Source: Tabrizicola sp.
GTDB taxonomy: Bacteria; Pseudomonadota; Alphaproteobacteria; Rhodobacterales; Rhodobacteraceae
NCBI GenBank assembly: GCA_025458105.1
Contig: JALOTD010000002.1
Span: 1-54,662 of the forward strand
DNA length: 54,662 nt
Reading direction: 5' to 3'
Below, piece by piece: positions 9,565 through 18,075 of the stretch; within the stretch, counting starts at the first letter, position 1; the number at the start of each line of letters is the position of its first letter. Below the pieces are notes generated by a model, which did not search any database, had not been told where the DNA came from, and was given only the letters and a program-made list of their open reading frames with translations. The position numbers and the translations under genes are program-made.

Positions 9565-10107
9565 ATGGAACGCAACCTGACCCATATCGCGCTCTTCGCC
9601 GCCCTGATCGCGGTGCTGGGCCTTGTGCCGCAGATCTCGTTGGCAAGTGGCGTGCCGATTACAGCGCAGTCGCTGGGGATCATGCTGTGCGGTACCGTGC
9701 TGGGGGCCAGACGGGGTGCCCTTGCAGTGCTTCTATTTCTGGCCCTCGTCGCGGCGGGGCTTCCGCTTCTGTCGGGCGGGCGCGGGGGCCTTGGCGTTTT
9801 TGCCGGGCCGTCGGTCGGCTATCTTATCGGTTTCCCGGTGGCTGCCTTCGTGATCGGCTGGCTGATGGAACGCACCACCCTGCCCGTCGGCACCGCGGCC
9901 ACCGCCGCCTCGGTCATTGGGGGGATCGGGGTCCTTTATGTGTTCGGAATTAGCGGCCTGGCGGTCATGCTGGACAAAACCGTGACGGAAGCTGCCTATC
10001 TCGGCATGGCCTATCTGCCCGGCGACATTCTGAAGGCGGTTCTGGCCGGCCTGGTCACGCAAAGCCTGGCCCGGATGCGTCCAGCCTCGCTTCTTTCACG
10101 CGGATGA
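9565..10107 (+). CDS. bioY: Biotin-binding membrane protein BioY (S-component)
   Basis: 180 residues, six predicted membrane helices. Family landmarks are LVPQISLASGVPITAQSLGIM near the N-terminus, GARRGALAVLLFLALVAAGLP, and GGRGGLGVFAGPSVGYLIGFP, the glycine-rich loop of BioY. It binds biotin with high affinity and is coupled to BioM/BioN. A good ribosome site (aaaaggggac) precedes the ATG, 20 bp after bioN. Its last 12 bp overlap the 3' end of the thiolase-like gene on the opposite strand. Confidence 0.92.
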   Translation: MERNLTHIALFAALIAVLGLVPQISLASGVPITAQSLGIMLCGTVLGARRGALAVLLFLALVAAGLPLLSGGRGGLGVFAGPSVGYLIGFPVAAFVIGWLMERTTLPVGTAATAASVIGGIGVLYVFGISGLAVMLDKTVTEAAYLGMAYLPGDILKAVLAGLVTQSLARMRPASLLSRG

Positions 10108-11160
10108 GGCGTCGAACAGGATCGCTGTCCCGATGCCCCCGGCAGCGGCGATGGCGGCAAGACCGCGACCCTGCAGACTGTGGAACAGCCGTACCGCCAG
10201 GATTGCGCCCGAAGCCCCCACGGGGTGCCCGCGCGCCAGCCCGCCTCCGCCAGAGTTGACGATGGCTGGATCAATGCCAGCGCCGTCGACGACTGCAATA
10301 GCCTGGACGGCATACGCTTCCATGATCTCGGCGCGGTGCAACGGCTCGCCGTGCCAGATCTTGCGGATTGCGGCAACCGGCGCGGTGCCGGGTTCGGTCG
10401 GATCGCCGCCGACGGTCGTTCCTCTCAGGATCGCCAGCCCCCTGCCCTGCGCCATCCGGTTGCTGACCACCAGACAGACCGCCGCCGCATCGGCCGCCAC
10501 CGCTGCCGTCGCTACCGTGATGCCGCCAAGGAGCACCGGGGCGCGGGCCAGAAGTTGCGGAGACAGGCGGCGCGGGAAGGCGTCCCGAGTGACACCGGTG
10601 ATCGGGACGATTTCGGCAGATTGGTGCGATTTCAACGCCTTGTCATGGCTGTCGATGGCCCAGGCCTCTTGCCGTTCGCGGCTGATTCCTAGCCGTTGCG
10701 AAAGGGAAGCTGCAGCCTCGGCCATGCCCGGATCGCGGTCGGGCCAGGGGGTGAAGGGGGCTTCGTCATAGGGCACCGGCGGCCCGCCATCGGGGTCGGT
10801 CGCCAGCCGCAAGGGGCGGCGGGAATAGCTTTCGACACCGCCCGCCACCACGATCTGAGCCGCGCCAGAGTCAACCAATGCCCGGGCAAGCAGGATCGCA
10901 TCCAGCCCCCCCGCACATTGCCGGTCGATGGTCAGACCGGCCACATCAAGTCCCGCCGCCAGCGCCACACGCCGTGCGGGATTGCCGCCCGCGCCAAGCG
11001 CGTTGGACAGGATCAGGTCATCGACCTGGCCGGGAGTGACCCCGGCATCGGCCAGCACTGCCTGCACCACGGGGGCAGCAAGATCCTCTAGCGACAGGCG
11101 GGTGAAGGCGCCGCCACGAGGCACAACGGCAGTGCGGCGGGCGGCGATCAGGCGGGCCAT
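10096..11160 (-). CDS. Thiolase-like protein (YhfS-like), one catalytic Cys absent
   Basis: 354 residues. Thiolase fold: the nucleophilic Cys82 is in TIDRQCAGGLDAI and the catalytic His (about 312) in GLARGHPVGASGA. The second catalytic cysteine, normally in a CxGGG stretch near the C-terminus, is replaced by alanine (about residue 338 in LAAIAAAGGIGTA). It is also shorter than the usual 390 residues. It overlaps the ligase-like gene upstream by 13 bp and converges on bioY. A thiolase-like/ligase-like pair is also found with bioY in Bacillus subtilis (yhfS, yhfT, yhfU). The reaction is unknown; acyl transfer linked to biotin or its precursor is an inference. The ATG at 11160 gives the family N-terminus ([12 protein letters not shown]). 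Confidence 0.75.
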   Translation of the reverse strand: MARLIAARRTAVVPRGGAFTRLSLEDLAAPVVQAVLADAGVTPGQVDDLILSNALGAGGNPARRVALAAGLDVAGLTIDRQCAGGLDAILLARALVDSGAAQIVVAGGVESYSRRPLRLATDPDGGPPVPYDEAPFTPWPDRDPGMAEAAASLSQRLGISRERQEAWAIDSHDKALKSHQSAEIVPITGVTRDAFPRRLSPQLLARAPVLLGGITVATAAVAADAAAVCLVVSNRMAQGRGLAILRGTTVGGDPTEPGTAPVAAIRKIWHGEPLHRAEIMEAYAVQAIAVVDGAGIDPAIVNSGGGGLARGHPVGASGAILAVRLFHSLQGRGLAAIAAAGGIGTAILFDASSA

Positions 11161-12299
11161 GTGACCGCTGCCTCCAGGGCCCGAAGATCGGTCTTTCCAG
11201 ATGGCAGCACTGGCCAATCCTGTCTCCAGATCACGGCCTTGGGCGCCTTGAGCGGACCAAGTTGGCTGCGCAGCGCCGCCAGGAGATGCGCCTCGACCGC
11301 CGTATCACCCTGCAGGACCGCGACCAGCACGTGCCCCCGCGCAGGATCGGGCACTGGCAGCACCGCAGCCCGCCAGATGCCCGGCATCGCCTCGATCAGC
11401 GCCTCAATCTCCTCGGGAAAGACATTCTGGTCGGCGATCGTCACCATCCGGCCTGCGCGGCCGTGAAGAAAGAGAAACCCGTCGCGCAGATCGCCCATTT
11501 CACCCACCGAAAGCCAGGCGCCCTGCCAGCGAGCCGACCCTGGATGGCCAGCGTAATTTTCGAAAAGATAAGGACTTTTCACCCAGACCTCACCCTTGTC
11601 CAGCGTGATCTCAACCCCCGGATAGGCCCTCCCGACCGAGCCTTCGGGTGTCGCGGCATCGGCCATGGTGATAAAGCTGGTCTCGGCAGACCCGTAGAAC
11701 TCGCGGATTTCGGCGCCCGGGGCGATCTCTCTCATTGCGCGATGCAGGGCGGGTTGCAGCTTCGACCCGCCGACCAGGATCACGCGCAGATCTGGCAGGA
11801 GGCCCTGCCCTTCGCCCATCAGGCGCAGTTGTGCGGGCGTCGCGTAGAGATGTGAAATCCGATGCAACTCCAGTGCTTTAAGCTGGCGATCCGGGCGCAG
11901 TGCGTGGAACAGATGCACCTCGGCCCCAAGATGCAGCCCTTCGACCGCACCATAAAGCGCCAGCGAGTGCACCAGCCGACCCAGTACCGCAACCCGAGCC
12001 CCAGGGCCAATCCCGAAGTGAGCGTTGACCATAAAGCTGGCGATCCAGGAGGCCTGGCTGCGCCGGATGCGCCGCGCTACGCCGGAGGAACCCGAGGTCA
12101 GTGTCTCGAACACCGGCTCCGGCCCGGGTTCGGGCGCGGGTTCATCCAGTGCGCCGAGACGAAAGGCTGGCAATCCAATGACTTGCGCCAGCCCTTCGCC
12201 TTTGTCGGCAACCACCGGAACTGCGTCAGGACAATGGACGATCTCGCGTCCGGCATCGAAAAGTCGTGCCTTCGTGTGCCAGCAGAAGCGGTCAGTCAT
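11148..12299 (-). CDS. Short AMP-forming acyl-CoA-ligase-like protein (YhfT-like)
   Basis: 383 residues, class I adenylate-forming enzyme. The phosphate loop is [13 protein letters not shown], the adenine motif is [10 protein letters not shown], the hinge region is [20 protein letters not shown], and the C-terminal Lys needed for adenylation is present in [11 protein letters not shown]. The N-terminal subdomain is strongly reduced, so the protein is 100 or more residues shorter than ordinary acyl-CoA synthetases. It would activate a carboxylate as acyl-AMP and possibly pass it to CoA. It overlaps aroQ by 4 bp upstream and the thiolase by 13 bp downstream, forming one operon. The substrate is unknown; the position opposite bioMNY suggests pimelate, biotin or a related acid. 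Confidence 0.75.
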   Translation of the reverse strand: MTDRFCWHTKARLFDAGREIVHCPDAVPVVADKGEGLAQVIGLPAFRLGALDEPAPEPGPEPVFETLTSGSSGVARRIRRSQASWIASFMVNAHFGIGPGARVAVLGRLVHSLALYGAVEGLHLGAEVHLFHALRPDRQLKALELHRISHLYATPAQLRLMGEGQGLLPDLRVILVGGSKLQPALHRAMREIAPGAEIREFYGSAETSFITMADAATPEGSVGRAYPGVEITLDKGEVWVKSPYLFENYAGHPGSARWQGAWLSVGEMGDLRDGFLFLHGRAGRMVTIADQNVFPEEIEALIEAMPGIWRAAVLPVPDPARGHVLVAVLQGDTAVEAHLLAALRSQLGPLKAPKAVIWRQDWPVLPSGKTDLRALEAAVTWPA

Positions 12300-12745
12300 G
12301 CGGCCAGAAGCGAGGCCATCCGGCGAACGGCCAGAAGGTAGCCCTCGGTGCCGAAGCCCGCGATTACCCCATCGGCGCGAAGGCTGACATAGGAATGGTG
12401 GCGAAAGCTTTCGCGCTTGTGGATGTTCGAAATGTGTACTTCAAGGACCGGCCCCTCGAAGGCGTTCAAGGCGTCCAGGATGGCAACAGAGGTGTGCGAA
12501 TAAGCGCCGGGATTCAGAATGATACCGGCTGAATTGCCACGGCATTCCTGAACCCAGTCGACCAGCTGGCCTTCGTGGTTGGACTGCAGCGCGCGCAGGG
12601 AAAGTCCAAGATCCTCGGCCAAGTCAGCCGCCTTTGCCGCGACGTCTGCCAAGGTCTCGCGCCCGTAGATTTCCGGTTGGCGCAGGCCGAGAAGGTTCAG
12701 GTTCGGGCCGTTCAGAAGGGTAACGAGTTTCGGCATCGGGTGCAT
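12296..12745 (-). CDS. aroQ: 3-dehydroquinate dehydratase, type II
   Basis: 149 residues, the usual size for the dodecameric type II enzyme of the shikimate pathway (3-dehydroquinate to 3-dehydroshikimate). Signatures are [19 protein letters not shown] (the catalytic Tyr lies just after it), [14 protein letters not shown], and [21 protein letters not shown] with the catalytic His. The second Met (12736, [10 protein letters not shown]) is an equally good start since neither has an obvious ribosome site. The stop overlaps the ligase-like gene by 4 bp, so this housekeeping gene heads the ligase-thiolase operon. Confidence 0.93.
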   Translation of the reverse strand: MHPMPKLVTLLNGPNLNLLGLRQPEIYGRETLADVAAKAADLAEDLGLSLRALQSNHEGQLVDWVQECRGNSAGIILNPGAYSHTSVAILDALNAFEGPVLEVHISNIHKRESFRHHSYVSLRADGVIAGFGTEGYLLAVRRMASLLAA

Positions 12746-12813
12746 CCGCAGGAGGTTCGGACGACCTTAGCCGATCAGCGCAAGGGGGCCAAGCGAAAGG
12801 AAAAATGGCGACC

Positions 12814-12841
12814 TTCCGGGGCCTGAATCGTCAGGTCGGAA
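12814..12841 (-). terminator. Possible terminator of metF
   Basis: Imperfect inverted repeat: cctga (12822-12826) and tcagg (12831-12835) around a 4-nt loop, flanked by further partly paired bases (ttcc and ggaa). It lies 42 bp after the metF stop on the minus strand. There is no clear T-run, so this is a weak call. The rest of the 137-bp gap between aroQ and metF shows nothing else. Confidence 0.35.
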
Positions 12842-12882
12842 AGCCGCCCAGGGAGACATCGTTTGCAGCTAAGCCGCTGATT

Positions 12883-13746
12883 TCAAGCTACTTTCTCTAG
12901 AACAACCTCGGGCTGGATGCCAAGGGCGCGCACGACCTCGCGGGTCAGGTGCGGGCGGTTAAGGGTGTAGAAATGCAGGTCCTGCACCCCACCTTGCAGC
13001 AGCTTGTCGCACAGCTGGGTGCAGTGGGTGAGCGCCAGAAGCTCCTCACGCCCATCGCGGGCGGCGGTGGCGAAGGCCTCGTCGAGCTTCTGCGGCACAT
13101 GGGCGCCGCAGCGGGCGGCGAATTTCTTGGCGCCAGCCCACGAGGTGATCGGCAGGATGCCGGGGATGATCGGGGCGGTGATGCCAGCCTTGGCGCAGGC
13201 ATCGCGGAAGCGGAAGAAGGTGTCGGCGTCGAAGAAAAACTGCGTGATGGCGCTGGAGGCGCCCGCGTCGATCTTGCGCTTGAGCCAGGTTACATCGGCG
13301 GCGCTGTCGGCGGCGTCGGGGTGGGGTTCGGGATAGGCGCCGACGCGGATGGTGAATTTGCCGGTTCTGGCCAGCTTCTCCACCAGCTCGACCGAATTCG
13401 CAAAGCCCAAGGGATGCGGGACAAACCGCTGCGCGCCTTTCGGGGCATCGCCCCGGAGGGCCACGATTTCGGTCACGCCGGCGGCGGCGTAAGCCTCGGC
13501 AATCGCAAGGGTTTCGGACTGGGTTGCATCAACGCAGGTGAGGTGCGCGGCGACGGGCAGGCCGTAGTTGCGGTGGATGGTCGAGACGGCCTCATGCGTC
13601 AGAGTGCGGGTTGTGCCGCCCGCGCCGTAGGTGACCGAGACGAAGGATGGCTTGAGCGGCGCCAGCGCCTGCACCGTTTCCCACAGCCGGAACGAGGCGT
13701 CCAGGGACTGCGGCGGGAAGAATTCAAAGCTGATGCGCGGGGTCAT
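12883..13746 (-). CDS. metF: Methylenetetrahydrofolate reductase
   Basis: 287 residues, the usual bacterial length. It reduces 5,10-methylene-THF to 5-methyl-THF using FAD and NADH, supplying the methyl group for methionine. The TIM barrel begins with ISFEFFPPQS (the catalytic Glu is in the FEFFPP motif), then SFVSVTYGAGGTTR, PVAAHLTCVDAT, IVALRGDAP and SAITQFFFDADTF. The start at 13746 is preceded by AAGGAG; the frame stays open for 57 codons upstream but those do not resemble MetF. It is divergent from a LysR regulator, with a MetR-like box between the two starts. Confidence 0.95.
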   Translation of the reverse strand: MTPRISFEFFPPQSLDASFRLWETVQALAPLKPSFVSVTYGAGGTTRTLTHEAVSTIHRNYGLPVAAHLTCVDATQSETLAIAEAYAAAGVTEIVALRGDAPKGAQRFVPHPLGFANSVELVEKLARTGKFTIRVGAYPEPHPDAADSAADVTWLKRKIDAGASSAITQFFFDADTFFRFRDACAKAGITAPIIPGILPITSWAGAKKFAARCGAHVPQKLDEAFATAARDGREELLALTHCTQLCDKLLQGGVQDLHFYTLNRPHLTREVVRALGIQPEVVLEKVA

Positions 13747-13787
13747 GGCGGTCTCCTTCTTGGGTATCTTGTGCCAGAAAGGTTGAT

Positions 13788-13811
13788 GTGAGACCAATTC
13801 ATAGTTCTCAC
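13788..13811. promoter_or_regulatory. Putative MetR operator in the metF-metR intergenic region
   Basis: The 85-bp region between the divergent starts holds TGAG-N5-TTCA (13789-13801), one base off the enterobacterial MetR box TGAA-N5-TTCA. A wider inverted repeat, gtgaga (13788-13793) and tctcac (13806-13811) with a 12-bp spacer, covers it. Both are suited to LysR-type binding and could control both genes. Visual recognition only. Confidence 0.5.
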
Positions 13812-13831
13812 GTTCTTCATGAGGTCTGTTC

Positions 13832-14740
13832 ATGTACATCGAGCTGCGGCACCTGCGGACGATCCGGGCGATCCAGCAGGCCGGGGGCCTCGCGCGGGCT
13901 GCGGAGATGCTGAACATGACCCAGTCGGCGCTGAGCCATCAGGTGAAGGGGCTGGAGGATCAGGCGGGGATGGAGCTGTTTGTCCGCCGGTCCAAGCCCA
14001 TGCGGCTGTCAGCCGCCGGACACAGGATGTTGCGGGCGGCGGAGCGGATCCTGCCAGAGATTGACGCGATGGAGGAGGAATTCCGGGCTTTGCGGGCCGG
14101 GAGAACTGGGCGGTTGCATATCGCGATCGAGTGTCATGCCTGCTTTGACTGGCTGTTTCCGGTCCTGGAGCTGTTCCGGCATGCCTGGCCGGAGATTGAT
14201 GTGGACATCAAGGCGGGGCTGGCGTTCGAGGCCCTGCCAGCGCTGAACCGGGAGGATGTGGATCTGGTGATCAGCTCGGACCGCGAACCGCCACCGGGAA
14301 TCGTGTTCAATCCGCTGTTCGATTATCACCCGACCTTTGTCGCCTCGGCCCAGAATTCGCTGGCGGAAAAGGCGTTCATCATGGCGGAGGACTTCAAGGA
14401 TCAGGTGCTGATCACCTATCCCGTCAGCCGCGACAAGCTTGATATCTTTACCGAAATCCTGACTCCGGCCAAGGTGGAGCCCCGTGCCCAGCGCACGGCG
14501 GAATTGACGGCGGTGATCCTGATGCTGGTGGGATCGAACCGGGGCGTGGCGGTCCTGCCGGACTGGGTGATGCGCGAGGTGAAGACGAACGCCGACTATG
14601 TCACGCGGCCGCTGGGGCCGGACACGGTGACCAAGCGGATGTATGCGGCGACGCGGGCGGAGGATGTGGCCAAGCCCTACATGGCGCATTTCCTGCGGTT
14701 GGCGCGGTCGGAGCCGGTGAAGCTGCAACGGGGGGCATGA
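13832..14740 (+). CDS. metR: LysR-type regulator, probable MetR
   Basis: 302 residues. The N-terminal winged helix-turn-helix (LRHLRTIRAIQQAGGLARAA ... TQSALSHQVKGLEDQAG, residues 5-50) is typical of LysR regulators. The remainder is the periplasmic-binding-like effector domain. Segments such as ALSHQVKGLE and HMM-independent likeness to MetR (homocysteine-responsive activator of methionine genes) fit its position divergent from metF. The start codon lies 85 bp from that of metF, and the shared region contains the MetR-like box. Homocysteine as co-effector is family knowledge, not visible here. Confidence 0.82.
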   Translation: MYIELRHLRTIRAIQQAGGLARAAEMLNMTQSALSHQVKGLEDQAGMELFVRRSKPMRLSAAGHRMLRAAERILPEIDAMEEEFRALRAGRTGRLHIAIECHACFDWLFPVLELFRHAWPEIDVDIKAGLAFEALPALNREDVDLVISSDREPPPGIVFNPLFDYHPTFVASAQNSLAEKAFIMAEDFKDQVLITYPVSRDKLDIFTEILTPAKVEPRAQRTAELTAVILMLVGSNRGVAVLPDWVMREVKTNADYVTRPLGPDTVTKRMYAATRAEDVAKPYMAHFLRLARSEPVKLQRGA

Positions 14741-14815
14741 GGCCGCGAGCGGTGCGTTAATCTGCTGAAATGTCAGGCCTTTGCGGCGTCGTCTTGCGGT
14801 CTTTCTTGCGTCTTC

Positions 14816-14845
14816 CTTTCGTCTCTACGCGCGCAGAGACGAAAG
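14816..14845. terminator. Perfect 11-bp inverted repeat between metR and the antiporter gene
   Basis: The arms ctttcgtctct (14816-14826) and agagacgaaag (14835-14845) are exactly complementary with an 8-nt loop, lying between two convergent genes. Pyrimidine-rich sequence precedes it and purine-rich sequence with gttaac follows. It probably ends transcription from both sides. Confidence 0.55.
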
Positions 14846-14918
14846 ACCGTTAACCAACTTGCGCGAATCGGATGCACCGGGTGGCCAAACCTCTCGGGCG
14901 AAGAAGTCCGGGGTGGCG

Positions 14919-16679
14919 TCAGCCGGAATTCTCCACCGCCATTCCGGCGTTCCCGACCATCAGGTTCCGCCCGGCATAGATGTCGCCCGCCAGCTGCAGG
15001 GCGAAGCGATCGGCGTCGCGCAGGCGGACCTCGGACAGCATCTCGTCGACACGCTCATCATCGGCGCCGAAGTGGCGCATGAGCGCCCCGCCCATGGCCA
15101 GGGCGGATTCGAAGGTCTCGCGGATCGGGTTCTCGACGCCGGCCTTGATGAGCTCGATCGAATGGCGGCGGTCGAAGCTGCGGGCAAAGACCGGGATCAG
15201 GGGGCATTCCTCGTGCAGAAGGTGGGCGATGCGGGTGGCCGCGCCCGGGTTGTCGATGGCGATGACCACGGCCCTGGCGTGGTGGACCCCGGCGGCGTGC
15301 AGGATGTCCAGCCGTGTGCCGTCGCCGAAATAGACCTTGAAGCCGAAGTCCTGGGCCGAACGAATCTGTTCGGGATCGGTGTCGATGATCGTGAGCCGGT
15401 AGCCCATGCGCAAAAGCGGCTGGGTCACCACCTGGCCAAAGCGGCCAAAGCCGATGAGGACCACTGCATCGCCGTCATCTTCCGGCGCGGGCAGGCCGTC
15501 GGAGGAGACCTGGGGTTTCGGCATCAGGCGGTCGTGCAGAAGGATGAAGAGCGGCGTCATCACCATCGACAGGATGATGATGGCGGTGAGGGTGGCGTTT
15601 TCCTCGGCGTTGATGAGGCCGACCGAGAGGGCGGCGGCGTAGAGGACGAAGGCGAACTCTCCCCCCTGCGCCATGAGGACGAGACGTTCCACCGCCTCGC
15701 GGTGGCTGGCCTTGAAGAGGCGCGCGACGGTGTAGATGGCGACCATCTTCAGCACCGTCAGGGCCACGACCGAGATGAGGATCAGTTGCCAGTTCCGGGC
15801 CACGACCGAGAGGTCCAGCGCCATGCCGACAGCCAGGAAGAAGAGGCCGAGGAGGAGGCCGCGGAAGGGTTCGACATCCGCCTCCAACTGGTGGCGGTAG
15901 CTGGATTCGGAGAGGAGGACGCCCGCAAGGAAGGCGCCCATCGCGGCGGAAAGCCCGCCCACCTGCATCCAGAGCGCGGCCCCGAGGACGATCAGGAGGG
16001 CGGCTGCTGTCATCACCTCGCGCGCTTGCGCCGCGGCAAGGAGGGAGAAGACGGGATTCAGAAGGTAGCGGCCAGCCAAGATCAGAACGGCGATGGCGCC
16101 AAGGCCGATCACGATGCCCTGCGCGCGGTCGGCCAGGGTGAGGGTTTCGCCGCCGGGGGCGAGGAAGGCCACGAGCGCCAGCAACGGCACGATGGCGAGG
16201 TCTTCGAGCAGGAGGATCGAGACGATGCGCTGGCCCTTGGGGGCGGCGATGTCGCCACGTTCCTCCAGCATCTGCATGACGATGGCGGTGGAGGTCAGGA
16301 CAAAGCCCGTGCCGGCCACCAGCGCAGGCGCGAAGGGATAACCCAGCGCCAGGCCCACAAGCGACAGAAGGCCCATGGACAAAAGGACCTGCGCCAGGCC
16401 CAGGCCAAAGATGTCGCGCCGCATGGCCCAGAGCTTTGACGGCTGCATCTCAAGCCCGATGATGAAGAGGAACATCACCACGCCAAGCTCGGCCACATGC
16501 AGGATGGCCATGGGGTCGGAGAAAAGCCCCGCGCCGAAGGGACCGATGGCAAGGCCCGCGGCGAGGTAGCCGAGGACAGAGCCGAGGCCTGCGCGCTTGA
16601 AAAGCGGAACCGCGACCACGGCCGCGCTCAGAAGGATGACGACAGAGGGCAGATCGACGCCGGCGCTTTCGGTGGCCAT
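14919..16679 (-). CDS. Monovalent cation:proton antiporter, CPA2 family (KefB/YbaL-like)
   Basis: 586 residues. The first 380 or so are very hydrophobic (10-12 membrane segments) and include VAELGVVMFLFIIGLEMQPS, the CPA2 signature, and GAFLAGVLLSES. A TrkA-N/RCK nucleotide-binding domain starts near residue 406 (VVLIGFGRFGQVV ... LTIIDTDPEQI ... YFGDGTRLDIL). Such proteins exchange K+ or Na+ for protons under control of NAD(H) or glutathione adducts. The start at 16679 has a GAGGT site; the long open frame upstream of it (93 codons, Pro/Arg rich) is not part of the protein. It is a single gene with no KefF/KefG ancillary protein beside it. Confidence 0.88.
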   Translation of the reverse strand: MATESAGVDLPSVVILLSAAVVAVPLFKRAGLGSVLGYLAAGLAIGPFGAGLFSDPMAILHVAELGVVMFLFIIGLEMQPSKLWAMRRDIFGLGLAQVLLSMGLLSLVGLALGYPFAPALVAGTGFVLTSTAIVMQMLEERGDIAAPKGQRIVSILLLEDLAIVPLLALVAFLAPGGETLTLADRAQGIVIGLGAIAVLILAGRYLLNPVFSLLAAAQAREVMTAAALLIVLGAALWMQVGGLSAAMGAFLAGVLLSESSYRHQLEADVEPFRGLLLGLFFLAVGMALDLSVVARNWQLILISVVALTVLKMVAIYTVARLFKASHREAVERLVLMAQGGEFAFVLYAAALSVGLINAEENATLTAIIILSMVMTPLFILLHDRLMPKPQVSSDGLPAPEDDGDAVVLIGFGRFGQVVTQPLLRMGYRLTIIDTDPEQIRSAQDFGFKVYFGDGTRLDILHAAGVHHARAVVIAIDNPGAATRIAHLLHEECPLIPVFARSFDRRHSIELIKAGVENPIRETFESALAMGGALMRHFGADDERVDEMLSEVRLRDADRFALQLAGDIYAGRNLMVGNAGMAVENSG

Positions 16680-16783
16680 GGGTACCTCGTTTGTGCGCAG
16701 GGTGGCGGGAAGGTCCGCCGCTGGCAAGAGGCGGCGCTTTGTAGGGGGAGGCTTTCCGGCTATCGTGGCGGGCGGAGGTGACG

Positions 16784-17479
16784 ATGCGGCGACGGCTGGC
16801 AGGGTTGCTGATCCTTTGGGCGCTGCCTGTGGGGGCCGAGTGCCGGTTGGCACTGGCCTTGGCGGTGGATGTATCCCGGTCGGTCGACGCAGCGGATTTC
16901 GTGATTCAGACCGAGGGGCTGGCGGACGCTCTGGCCGATCGGGATGTACAGGCGGCAATCTTCGGCCCCGAGGGGGTGGTGGCGCTGTCCATCTACCAGT
17001 GGAGCGGTGCAGGCCATCAGGAGGTGATACAGCCCTGGGTGCTGCTGGAGCAGCCGGAGGTGCTGGACGGGGTTATCTGGGCAGTGCGGCGCGCAGGGCG
17101 GCCAGAGCGGCGGCAGGCGACGGCCCTGGGCGAGGCGCTGCGCTTTGGGGCGGGCCTAATGGCCGAGGCGCCGCCTTGCGCGCGGCAGGTGATCGACGTG
17201 GCGGGCGACGGGCGCAACAATGAGGGTCTGTCCGTCTCGTCGATCTACCGGCGGGTGGATTTTGGCGACATCACGGTGAATGCGCTTGCCATCGGCGAAC
17301 ACGAACAGGGCGTGGCGCGCTATTTCCTTGACGAGGTGATCCGTGGGCCCGGGGCGTTTGTCGAGATCGCGCCACAACAGGTTGACTACCCCCCGGCAAT
17401 CCGCCGCAAATTGTTGCGTGAGCTGGAAGGGCCGCAGATCGGGATGGCGCTGCCCAAGGCCCCTGGCGGGAAAACCTGA
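16784..17479 (+). CDS. Secreted DUF1194 (von Willebrand A-like) protein
   Basis: 231 residues. A signal peptide (MRRRLAGLLILWALPVGAEC) precedes ALAVDVSRSVDAADF, which fits the DxSxS metal-binding (MIDAS) motif of vWA folds. Further family segments are VVALSIYQWSG, RQVIDVAGDGRNNEG, VNALAI and GAFVEIA. Proteins of this family are common in alphaproteobacteria and have no established function. The ATG at 16784 is preferred to a GTG 6 bp earlier because GGAGG (16774-16778) is well spaced from it. Divergent from the antiporter gene. Confidence 0.8.
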   Translation: MRRRLAGLLILWALPVGAECRLALALAVDVSRSVDAADFVIQTEGLADALADRDVQAAIFGPEGVVALSIYQWSGAGHQEVIQPWVLLEQPEVLDGVIWAVRRAGRPERRQATALGEALRFGAGLMAEAPPCARQVIDVAGDGRNNEGLSVSSIYRRVDFGDITVNALAIGEHEQGVARYFLDEVIRGPGAFVEIAPQQVDYPPAIRRKLLRELEGPQIGMALPKAPGGKT

Positions 17480-17562
17480 CCGGCATTAACCTGAAATTTC
17501 CTTTGACTCGCCACAGTTTGCGGGAATCCTGCGGACATTGGTGCGGATATTCGGAGGTTTGC

Positions 17563-18006
17563 ATGCAGCGTCGGAACGTCATGCTTTTGCTTGGGGCGCT
17601 TTTGGTCCCGCAAGCAGCTTTTGCCACTTCGGTCGCCACGGCCCCGGCGCGGGTGGTGGCCCGGGTCTCGATCTCGCAGCAGGTCATGCAGGTCTTTCAC
17701 GAGGGGCGGCATCTTTACACCTGGCCGGTGTCGACGGCAAAGGCAGGGAAAATCACGCCGACAGGGGTCTTTCAGCCAGAGTTTCTGTCGCGAAACCACC
17801 GTTCACGCCGCTATAACAATGCGCCGATGCCCTGGGCGATCTTTTACGACGGCCACTATGCCATCCATGGCACCGACCAGATCAAGCGGCTGGGTAAACC
17901 GGCCAGCCACGGCTGCGTGCGGCTGCATCCCGACAATGCCGAGATCCTGTTCAAGATGGTGAAGTGGGAGGGGAAAGAGAACATGCGGGTGGAGATCGTC
18001 GCTTAA
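17563..18006 (+). CDS. L,D-transpeptidase (YkuD family)
   Basis: 147 residues, a small single-domain form. Signal peptide MQRRNVMLLLGALLVPQAAF is followed by a short YkuD domain. The catalytic motif HGTDQIKRLGKPASHGCVRL contains His102, His116, Cys118 and Arg120. Such enzymes make 3-3 peptidoglycan cross-links or attach proteins to the wall in the periplasm. GGAGG lies 6 bp before the ATG; an in-frame ATG 60 bp upstream is not credible. Between the DUF1194 gene and suhB, same strand, gap 83 bp. Confidence 0.88.
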   Translation: MQRRNVMLLLGALLVPQAAFATSVATAPARVVARVSISQQVMQVFHEGRHLYTWPVSTAKAGKITPTGVFQPEFLSRNHRSRRYNNAPMPWAIFYDGHYAIHGTDQIKRLGKPASHGCVRLHPDNAEILFKMVKWEGKENMRVEIVA

Positions 18007-18075
18007 GCCGCACCCCTTTCTTTCCCAGGCGTGACCGTCTATAGCCCCGGGCCTGAACGGACGTGGAGCGGACGC

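Noticed and set aside
13747-13831. SAM or other methionine-related riboswitch before metF
   Set aside because: The 85-bp divergent region is too short and shows an operator-like dyad rather than a riboswitch fold.
14781-16439. A 552-codon open frame on the plus strand
   Set aside because: It is the antisense of the antiporter gene; its product is a low-complexity mix of His, Gly, Asp and Gln with no domain, as expected of an antisense frame in GC-rich DNA.
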